NCBI RefSeq assembly: GCF_001975665.1
Contig: NZ_CP019419.1
Location: 2,897,501 to 2,961,500 of the forward strand
DNA from: Polaribacter reichenbachii
GTDB lineage: Bacteria > Bacteroidota > Bacteroidia > Flavobacteriales > Flavobacteriaceae
Reading direction: 5' to 3'
DNA: 64,000 nucleotides
This document shows positions 7,678 to 13,991 of this stretch, piece by piece. Under the pieces are notes generated by a model. The model did no database searches. It saw nothing but the letters and a program-made list of their open reading frames with translations, and was not told the DNA's origin. Within the stretch, counting starts at the first letter, position 1. Every line of letters starts with the position of its first letter. Both the position numbers and the translations under genes were made by a program.

Positions 7678-9531
7678 ATGTTAGAATTAGCAGGTATCAT
7701 CATTTTAGGAATATTGGCACAATGGGTGGCTTGGAAATTTAAAATTCCTGCCATTTTACCTTTAATCTTAATTGGTTTATTAGTAGGGCCAATAGCTGCT
7801 GAATTTTTAAGCGATGATGGTTCTAAATGGATAGAACCAATTTGGAATGGTGAAAAAGGATTATTTCCTGGAGAGAGTTTGTACTATTTTGTATCGCTAG
7901 CCATTAGTATTATTCTTTTTGAAGGAGGTTTAACTTTAAAAAGGAGTGAAATTAAAAATGTTGGTCCCGTAATTACAAAATTAATTACACTAGGTTCTGC
8001 AATTACATTTTTTGGAGCAGGTGTTGTAGCACATTATATATTTGGTTTAGGTTGGGATCTTTCTTACCTATTTGCAGGTTTAATTATAGTTACAGGACCA
8101 ACAGTTATTACACCTATTTTAAGAAACATTCCGCTAAAAAAGGATATATCTACAGTTTTAAAATGGGAAGGAATTTTAATAGATCCTATTGGTGCTTTAG
8201 TGGCAGTATTGGTTTTTGAGTTTATAAGTGTTGGTGGAGGTGGTGGTTTTACCAAAACTGCATTAATTGAATTTGGTAAAATTTTATTATTCGGTACTAC
8301 CTTCGGATTTACGTTTGCGCACGCTTTAGCATATTTAATCAACAAAAAAATGGTACCTCATTATTTGCTAAATGTAGTTTCATTATCATCAGTATTAATG
8401 GTTTTTGTTTTATCAGAATTATTTGCACATGAATCTGGTTTATTAGCAGTTGTAGTTATGGGGATGGTTTTGGGTAATGGTAAACTAAAAAACTTAAAAG
8501 AATTGCTTTACTTTAAAGAATCCTTGAGTGTTTTATTAATATCAATTCTGTTTATTTTATTGGCAGCAAACATTAATATGAAAGATTTATTGTTGTTATA
8601 TACTTGGAAAACAGCCTCTTTATTTGCCATTGTTGTATTTATTATAAGACCATTAGCAGTTTTTGCAAGTACTTATAAATCCAAATTAAAATTAAACGAA
8701 AAACTTTTCATCAGTTGGGTTGGGCCAAGAGGTATTGTTGCAGCAGGTATTGCTTCTTTATTTGGAAGTAAATTATTAAAACAAGGCGTAGAAGGTGCAG
8801 AGTACATTACACCTTTAGTATTTATGATTGTTTTAGGAACCGTACTTTTAAACGCAACCACAGCAAGATTATTTGCTAAAATGGTAGGTGTTTTTCTAAA
8901 AAGATCGAACGGAATTTTAATTGTTGGTGCTTCTAAACCTGCAAGATTAATTGCTGCTTTTTTAACCAAAAAAGGCAAAAGAGTAGTTTTAATCGATTCT
9001 AATAAAAACTTTATTGAAAAAGCTACAGAAAATGATTTAGAAGCTTTTAATGTAAATATTTATGATGATGAATTAACCGATAATATTGAATTAAATGATG
9101 TTGGATATTTAATTGCCTTAACAGGTAATGATTCTGTAAATAGGTATGCATTAAATAATTTCTCTAAAGTTTTTGGTGAACACGGTTCGTTTAGATTAGC
9201 ATCTTCTACAGAAGTTAGTGATGCAACAGAAGAGGAAAAATATGGCTTCTTTACACCAAAAGACGATTATATTAATATGAGTGAAGCTTTTAGGGAAAAT
9301 CCTAATATTACTGAGGTTAAAGTCGCTAATGAAGTTGAATATCAGAATATTTTAGATACTTTAGAAAAAGAAGAAAAGGCAATTCCTTTATTTATACAGA
9401 ACAAAAAAGGGATTTATTTAATAGCCGAATTTGAAAAAGCAAAACAAGAAAAGAAAGATTTAGTGTTATCTTATTTAGGTAAAGATATTGGTGATGCTTA
9501 TAAAATTGAAGAAGAAAAATTAGAAGTCTAG
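7678..9531 (+). CDS. CPA-type cation:proton antiporter with TrkA-N domain
   Basis: A 617-residue membrane protein. Residues 1 to about 410 form the Na+/H+ exchanger domain: many hydrophobic helices, LFEGGLTLK, the ITGPTVITPILR-like stretch VTGPTVITPIL, and ISWVGPRGIVAAGIASLFG. A Rossmann-type TrkA-N/RCK domain follows (about 415-530; ILIVGASKPARLIAAFLTKKGKRVVLIDSN), which usually binds NAD(H). It probably exports Na+ or K+ in exchange for protons. It is divergent from the UspA-SulP operon. The last 12 bp overlap the 3' end of dnaX, which is read on the other strand. Confidence 0.92.
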   Translation: MLELAGIIILGILAQWVAWKFKIPAILPLILIGLLVGPIAAEFLSDDGSKWIEPIWNGEKGLFPGESLYYFVSLAISIILFEGGLTLKRSEIKNVGPVITKLITLGSAITFFGAGVVAHYIFGLGWDLSYLFAGLIIVTGPTVITPILRNIPLKKDISTVLKWEGILIDPIGALVAVLVFEFISVGGGGGFTKTALIEFGKILLFGTTFGFTFAHALAYLINKKMVPHYLLNVVSLSSVLMVFVLSELFAHESGLLAVVVMGMVLGNGKLKNLKELLYFKESLSVLLISILFILLAANINMKDLLLLYTWKTASLFAIVVFIIRPLAVFASTYKSKLKLNEKLFISWVGPRGIVAAGIASLFGSKLLKQGVEGAEYITPLVFMIVLGTVLLNATTARLFAKMVGVFLKRSNGILIVGASKPARLIAAFLTKKGKRVVLIDSNKNFIEKATENDLEAFNVNIYDDELTDNIELNDVGYLIALTGNDSVNRYALNNFSKVFGEHGSFRLASSTEVSDATEEEKYGFFTPKDDYINMSEAFRENPNITEVKVANEVEYQNILDTLEKEEKAIPLFIQNKKGIYLIAEFEKAKQEKKDLVLSYLGKDIGDAYKIEEEKLEV

Positions 9532-11208
9532 CTCAAAAGTTTGACGTAGTTTTTCGAGTAAAGGGTTTTTCTCTTTTAGCTTGTTAAATTTTTCTTGACT
9601 CGTGTATGCGAATTTCTTCTGAATTGTTTCGTTAACCTCAACATTTATAGAAATACCGTAATTGTTTAGTTTTTCTCTTAAAAAAGCCAATAATTTTGGT
9701 CTACCTTTTAAGAACTCATCTTTCATTAAATTACTAGGTACAGTATAAATGATTTCAAAACCTTTTGATAGTTTTGGAGTTCCTGAAGCAATAATTGAAG
9801 CTAAATTGTTTTCACCTTTTTTACGTAATAATACAGGATATTCTTTCCAATGATTTTGTAAAGTTTCTTCTTTAAATGGATCTTTTGGATGATTATCGTA
9901 ATTTTCTTCAGCAATAGATTTTTTCACTACTTTTTTCTCATGAATACTTTTTAAAGTAAGAGAAGAAGTACGCCTTTTTACCGATTTTAAAATTGGTTTT
10001 CCTAGTTTTGGTTTTATTTCTTCTGATGTTTTTGGTTGCGAAACCTCTACTTTATTTACAACAGGTTTTACTGCTTTTTTAGGAGCAGGAGAAAGTGCTT
10101 GAAAAAATGTTGCAGGAATTATGTAGTTAGCTGGCTTTTTTTTTTCTCCATCAAAAGTGATAGAGGCAATCTGCATTAAAGTTAATTCCACCAGCAATCG
10201 CTGATTTTTACTAGTTCTGTAGTTTAAATCGCAATCATTCGCTTTGTTAATCGCTTGCATTAAAAAAGGAATACTTGCTTTGGTAGATTGCTCTAAATAT
10301 TTCTTTTTAGCAGTATCACCAACTTCTAATAAATCTAAAGTTACTTTGTCTTTAGCAACTAGCAAATCTCTAAAATGACTCGCTAAACCATTTATAAAAT
10401 GATGCCCTTCAAAACCTTTACCTAAAATGGAATTAAATGCATTTAATACATCAGGTATTTTGTTGTTTAGCAACAAATCTGTCATATTAAAATAGGTATC
10501 GTAATCTAAAACATTTAAGTTTTCGGTTACAGCTTCACGAGTTAATTCTTTGCCAGAAAAACTAACAACTCTATCAAAAATAGATAAAGCATCACGCATT
10601 GCACCATCAGCTTTTTGGGCAATAATATGTAAAGCATCATCTTCTGCTGTAATGTTTTCTTTTTCGCAAATGGTTTTTAGATAATTTTTAGCATCTAAAA
10701 CACCAATTCTTTTAAAATCGAATATTTGACAACGAGATAATATTGTAGGTATTATTTTATGCTTTTCTGTAGTAGCTAAAATAAAAATGGCGTGTGCAGG
10801 TGGTTCTTCTAAAGTCTTTAAAAAAGCATTGAATGCAGCTTGAGATAACATGTGCACCTCATCAATAATATAAACTTTGTATTTACCAGATTGTGGTGGT
10901 ATACGTACTTGATCGGTTAAATTTCTAATATCATCAACCGAATTATTAGAAGCAGCATCCAATTCAAAAATATTAAAAGCAAAATCTTCATCATCAGAAA
11001 CTTCTACATCTTGCTGATTTATTTTCTTAGCCAAAATACGTGCACAAGAAGTTTTACCAACTCCACGTGGACCTGTAAACAATAAGGCTTGTGCTAAATG
11101 GTTGTTTTTTATAGCGTTCTCTAACGTGTTAGTTATGGCTTGTTGCCCAACAACATCCTCAAAATTTTGTGGTCTGTATTTACGTGCAGAAACTATAAAA
11201 TGCTCCAT
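9520..11208 (-). CDS. dnaX: DNA polymerase III subunit gamma/tau
   Basis: The clamp-loader ATPase of the replicative polymerase, 562 residues from the chosen start. Walker A is GPRGVGKTS (46-54) and Walker B-like IIDEVH lies near 112-117; the SRC-type sensor/finger ILSRCQIF follows. The four-cysteine zinc module usually found between Walker A and the ELDAAS motif is absent: the linker NQQDVEVSDDEDFAFNIF has no Cys. The C-terminal third (about 380-562) is lysine-rich and tau-like. The ORF extends 13 codons upstream to 11247, but the -7 box TATTTTTG at 11230-11237 lies inside that extension, so the start MEHFIVSARKYRPQ is preferred. Confidence 0.95.
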   Translation of the reverse strand: MEHFIVSARKYRPQNFEDVVGQQAITNTLENAIKNNHLAQALLFTGPRGVGKTSCARILAKKINQQDVEVSDDEDFAFNIFELDAASNNSVDDIRNLTDQVRIPPQSGKYKVYIIDEVHMLSQAAFNAFLKTLEEPPAHAIFILATTEKHKIIPTILSRCQIFDFKRIGVLDAKNYLKTICEKENITAEDDALHIIAQKADGAMRDALSIFDRVVSFSGKELTREAVTENLNVLDYDTYFNMTDLLLNNKIPDVLNAFNSILGKGFEGHHFINGLASHFRDLLVAKDKVTLDLLEVGDTAKKKYLEQSTKASIPFLMQAINKANDCDLNYRTSKNQRLLVELTLMQIASITFDGEKKKPANYIIPATFFQALSPAPKKAVKPVVNKVEVSQPKTSEEIKPKLGKPILKSVKRRTSSLTLKSIHEKKVVKKSIAEENYDNHPKDPFKEETLQNHWKEYPVLLRKKGENNLASIIASGTPKLSKGFEIIYTVPSNLMKDEFLKGRPKLLAFLREKLNNYGISINVEVNETIQKKFAYTSQEKFNKLKEKNPLLEKLRQTFELDF

Positions 11209-11229
11209 TAAAACTTTTAATTTATCGCA

Positions 11230-11237
11230 CAAAAATA
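11230..11237 (-). promoter_or_regulatory. Putative -7 promoter box for dnaX
   Basis: TATTTTTG on the minus strand, an exact TAnnTTTG match, 21 bp before the chosen start. It decides between the two possible start codons. Confidence 0.5.
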
Positions 11238-11366
11238 GGGATATCAACTATTTTTAGCAACTGGGTTTCTTAACAAAATGCTAAAGTTGTAAACAAAATG
11301 TATGAAGTTTAGTTAAACTACGACATATTAAGTAATTCGAGTTTTTTTATCGAGTTAAAAGTTCAG

Positions 11367-11407
11367 AAATTTGTGCCAAGAATTATTTATGTTCTTGGTG
11401 CAAATTT
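11367..11407 (+). other. Long hairpin in the msrA leader region
   Basis: A 16-bp inverted repeat, AAATTTGTGCCAAGAA and TTCTTGGTGCAAATTT, around a 9-nt loop. As plus-strand RNA all 16 positions pair, two of them as G-U wobbles; as minus-strand RNA the same two positions are mismatched. This bias points to a plus-strand transcript, about 80 nt before msrA. It could be a leader structure or a small RNA; nothing in the 240-bp gap codes for protein. Confidence 0.5.
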
Positions 11408-11486
11408 TATTTATAAAGAAATAATCTTTTTAAAAAGTTTACTTTAGATAATAAATCTTGTAAAAACAGTAATTTAAATTAACTAT

Positions 11487-12140
11487 ATGAAGCTACTAAA
11501 ACCTATTTTATCAATTGCCTTTTCTTTTTTATTAATTTCTTGTTTTAGCTTTTCGAAAAAAGAAGAAAATGAAACATTAATAAAAACATACAAACCCAAT
11601 AAAAATACTAAAGTTGCTTATTTCGCAAGCGGATGTTTTTGGTGTGTAGAAGCCATTTTTGAAAGTGTAGCAGGAGTAGAAGAAGCAGTTTCTGGTTATG
11701 CAGGTGGAGAAACTAAAAACCCAACTTATCAATCTATTGGAACAGGAAAAACTGGGCACGCAGAAACTGTAGCAGTATATTACAACCCTAAAGAAGTAAG
11801 TTTTGAAACTTTAGTAACCGTTTTTTTTGGATCACATAATCCTACTACTAAAAACGGACAGCATCCAGATTATGGAACTCAATATAGATCCATTGCTTTT
11901 TATCAAACGGAAAAAGAAAAGAAAATTATAGAAGATAAAATTGCTAAATTAAATAAAGAAGTTTACGATGGTAAAATAGTAACAGAAGTAACCCAACATA
12001 GTAAATTTTACGAGGCTGAAGAATATCATCAAGACTTTGAAAAAAGAAACCCAAATCAAGGTTATGTAAAAGCGGTTTCGATTCCTAGATTAAATAAGTT
12101 TAAAAAGAAATTTCCAGAGTTATTAAAAGAAAAAAACTAA
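11487..12140 (+). CDS. msrA: Peptide-methionine (S)-S-oxide reductase, lipoprotein form
   Basis: MsrA reduces methionine-S-sulfoxide in oxidised proteins. The catalytic motif GCFWC is at residues 49-53 with Cys50 as the nucleophile, followed by the family signatures GYAGG and NPTTKNGQHPDYGTQYRS. An N-terminal signal with a lipobox (LLISC, Cys19) indicates a lipoprotein, so this copy repairs envelope proteins rather than cytoplasmic ones. Length is 217 residues, the extra being the export signal. It stands alone, with a stable leader hairpin upstream and the repeat element of the accessory insert just downstream. Confidence 0.95.
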   Translation: MKLLKPILSIAFSFLLISCFSFSKKEENETLIKTYKPNKNTKVAYFASGCFWCVEAIFESVAGVEEAVSGYAGGETKNPTYQSIGTGKTGHAETVAVYYNPKEVSFETLVTVFFGSHNPTTKNGQHPDYGTQYRSIAFYQTEKEKKIIEDKIAKLNKEVYDGKIVTEVTQHSKFYEAEEYHQDFEKRNPNQGYVKAVSIPRLNKFKKKFPELLKEKN

Positions 12141-12166
12141 ATTTTATTAGGATTTGATCTTGGAAT

Positions 12167-12281
12167 ACGTGTATGGTTAGTAGCGTGTTTCAGCAACTAA
12201 TTTAGTAAAAATGAAACAAATCAGAGGAAATTCCTTAGGAATTTCCAATTAGGCTAGAATTCAGCAATAGATTATACACGT
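12167..12281. repeat. Structured intergenic element with nested inverted repeats
   Basis: An element of about 115 bp whose ends, ACGTGTAT (12167-12174) and ATACACGT (12274-12281), are exact inverted repeats. Inside is a perfect hairpin GGAAATTCC-TTA-GGAATTTCC at 12226-12246. No ORF is present. I believe similar sequences recur in flavobacterial genomes, but this is from memory and was not searched. It lies between msrA and the three-gene insert and runs straight into the left inverted repeat of that insert. Confidence 0.6.
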
Positions 12282-12296
12282 TGTTGGCAAACGTTT
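12278..12296. repeat. Left inverted repeat of the three-gene insert
   Basis: ACGTTGTTGGCAAACGTTT. Apart from two extra bases it is the reverse complement of the sequence at 13816-13831, so the toxin-antitoxin-chaperone genes are enclosed by an inverted pair about 1.5 kb apart. Confidence 0.6.
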
Positions 12297-12408
12297 ATTT
12301 GTTGAAAAGATGTTAAGAATTCTTTAAATAATTCACTTATAAGTTAATTTATTTTAATAATCTTTGCAAATCTAAAATGAATAGTTTAATATTGTACTTA
12401 ACTTAAAA

Positions 12409-12909
12409 GTGAATTCCAGTCGAGAGATAATTGTCGAAATTTTTGAAGAACATACTGAAGTCAATTTCTATTCAATCAGATATGCTGATAAGGAATTTTC
12501 TGAAGCAGAGTGTTTTTTCAATGAAGTTTTAGATAATGATGGTCTGGAAGAAGACATTGAAATTTTATCAAAACTAATAGATAGAATAGGTGAAAATGGT
12601 GCAGAACCAAGACATTTTAGGAACGCAGGGACAAGACGAGACAAGGTCGCAGCTTTACCTGAATATCTTTCAAGTACTAGCTTGAGGTTATATGCTATAA
12701 GACTAAATGAAAAAATAGTGATTCTAGGAAATGGAGGAATTAAAAACACAAAAACTTACAATGAAGACCCCTTTTTAAATCAATGTGTTGAAACATTAAA
12801 GAAAATTGATCGTTTTATTGATAGTCGCATACAAACTGGCAAGACTATTGTATTTAGAAAAGAATTAATGGGTGATTTAAAATTTTACATTAAAAATGAA
12901 AAAAAATAA
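12409..12909 (+). CDS. Putative RelE/HigB-like toxin of a TAC module
   Basis: A 166-residue protein with a GTG start. I see a remote RelE/ParE-superfamily pattern: FYSIRYADKEFSEAECFF (about 19-36), a long helical stretch, RHFRNAGTRRDKVAALPEY (about 64-82), then the strand pair LRLYAIRLNEKIVILGNGG (about 87-105), which occupies the place of the usual YRILYF...IVLLHGF core, and a final helix. It is longer than typical HigB toxins (about 90-125) and lacks the KK after the last strand. The next gene is an XRE-type protein whose ATG lies 14 nt inside this ORF, the toxin-first order of HigBA. The toxin call rests on order and faint similarity; the RNase activity is inferred. Confidence 0.6.
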   Translation: MNSSREIIVEIFEEHTEVNFYSIRYADKEFSEAECFFNEVLDNDGLEEDIEILSKLIDRIGENGAEPRHFRNAGTRRDKVAALPEYLSSTSLRLYAIRLNEKIVILGNGGIKNTKTYNEDPFLNQCVETLKKIDRFIDSRIQTGKTIVFRKELMGDLKFYIKNEKK

Positions 12910-13312
12910 GATATTAGACAAAATACGAAAGTATCGCTCTAAATACGTTGATATTTTTGTTGATTATACATTTGATTTATCTAATAGAATTCAGTTCCTA
13001 CTTGAACAAAAATCTATGGATCAAAAGGATTTAGCAAAGGCTTTAGGCAAAAATGAGTCAGAAGTAAGTAAATGGCTGTCTGGTTCACATAATTTTACTT
13101 TAAAGACTGTTGCTAGAATTGAAGATATTTTGGGTGACAAATTAATTGAAATTGTAAATGAAAAACCTCTTCAAAAAGAGGAAAAAGTTTGCGTTTATTT
13201 TATTAATTCTGACCAATTATATACTCCTAGAAATTATAATCCATTAAAAGAGAGAGTTCCATTAAAAAAATATTCACAAAATTACAGAAATACAGTATTG
13301 GCTGATTGTTAA
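12896..13312 (+). CDS. XRE-type HTH antitoxin with C-terminal tail
   Basis: A 138-residue protein. Residues 30-86 form a helix-turn-helix: IQFLLEQKSMDQKDLAKALGKNESEVSKWLSG with the recognition helix near 54-62. The N-terminal 25 residues are basic. After the HTH about 50 residues remain (LQKEEKVCVYFINSDQLYTPRNYNPLKE...), rich in Tyr and Phe, with no known fold. In TAC systems such as HigBA1 of Mycobacterium tuberculosis the antitoxin carries a C-terminal chaperone-addiction segment at this place; I infer the same role here. It overlaps the toxin gene by 14 nt and is followed after 3 nt by the SecB-like gene. It probably represses its own operon. Confidence 0.75.
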   Translation: MKKNKILDKIRKYRSKYVDIFVDYTFDLSNRIQFLLEQKSMDQKDLAKALGKNESEVSKWLSGSHNFTLKTVARIEDILGDKLIEIVNEKPLQKEEKVCVYFINSDQLYTPRNYNPLKERVPLKKYSQNYRNTVLADC

Positions 13313-13315
13313 GTT

Positions 13316-13804
13316 ATGAATAAAAAAAATGAGGGTTTTGGCGTGAAAATTCAAGAAATCAAAGAGATTTCTTTTTCTAGTAAAGTCACAGATGATTTAA
13401 TAGAAAACTTTGATGATGAAAATGTTGAAATCAAATTAGGGTTTTCTGTTAGAGGTGATTTTGAGAAGAATATACTTTTTATTGGTGTAATTGTACACTT
13501 TTATTCTAATCAAAGCACCAAGCATAAGGAATTTTTAAAATTAGAAACCAGCACATCATTTAGTGCCCTAAATTTTACTGATGATGATATTAAGTTTATT
13601 GACGGAAATAAAGAAATATTCATTAATGATGAACTAATGTATGTGTTCTTGAGTACAGCAATTGGTGCTACTCGAGGAATGTTAGCATATAAAATTGCAA
13701 GTCTTCCAATAAATATTTGCTTGCCTATAATAGATATGGATCAACTAATTCCTAAAAATAAAAAGAAACCTAGTAAACAGACTCAGAAAAAAGCAAAAAA
13801 GTAA
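13316..13804 (+). CDS. SecB-like chaperone of a TAC module
   Basis: A 162-residue protein that I align by eye over its whole length with SecB. VKIQEIKEISFSS matches the SecB start FQIQRIYTKDISFEA. VEIKLGFSVRG...ILFIGVIVHFYSN...KEFLKLETSTSFSA matches the two long strands. VFLSTAIGATRGMLAYKIASLPINICLPIIDMDQLI (about 110-145) matches the SecB ending [28 protein letters not shown]. A lysine-rich tail follows. No secA-linked context exists; its partner is the antitoxin gene 3 nt upstream. Solitary SecB homologues next to HigBA-type pairs are known to protect the antitoxin (TAC systems). Similarity is remote but consistent; a structure prediction would settle it. Confidence 0.72.
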   Translation: MNKKNEGFGVKIQEIKEISFSSKVTDDLIENFDDENVEIKLGFSVRGDFEKNILFIGVIVHFYSNQSTKHKEFLKLETSTSFSALNFTDDDIKFIDGNKEIFINDELMYVFLSTAIGATRGMLAYKIASLPINICLPIIDMDQLIPKNKKKPSKQTQKKAKK

Positions 13805-13815
13805 CTGCTTTAGTC

Positions 13816-13831
13816 AAATGTTTGCCAACGT
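13816..13831. repeat. Right inverted repeat of the three-gene insert
   Basis: AAATGTTTGCCAACGT, the inverted partner of the sequence at 12278-12296. It begins 12 bp after the stop codon of the SecB-like gene. Confidence 0.6.
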
Positions 13832-13933
13832 AAACACAAATAAGCAACGTTTCTATGTTTTATATTTGTAGTTAGTTAAGTTCTATATTTTAAATTAGAA
13901 AATAAATAGGAAAAAACCTCTTTTTGAAATACA

Positions 13934-13969
13934 GAAAAACTCGAACAAAATAAATTGCTCGAGTTTTTC
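13934..13969. terminator. Bidirectional terminator after the TonB receptor
   Basis: Stem GAAAAACTCGA/TCGAGTTTTTC (11 bp) around a 14-nt loop. It lies 22 bp past the stop of the minus-strand receptor and also downstream of the plus-strand insert, so it can serve both. Confidence 0.7.
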
Positions 13970-13991
13970 TATTTAATAAATATTAATAGTC

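Noticed and set aside
12468..12749. Minus-strand ORF inside the toxin gene
   Set aside because: Composition and position are those of a shadow; the plus-strand gene overlaps its antitoxin in a typical operon.
12141..13840. Integron cassette with attC sites
   Set aside because: The inverted ends (GTTGTTGGC/GCCAAC) do not satisfy the attC core GTTRRRY/RYYYAAC, three genes are present instead of one, and no intI is in the window.
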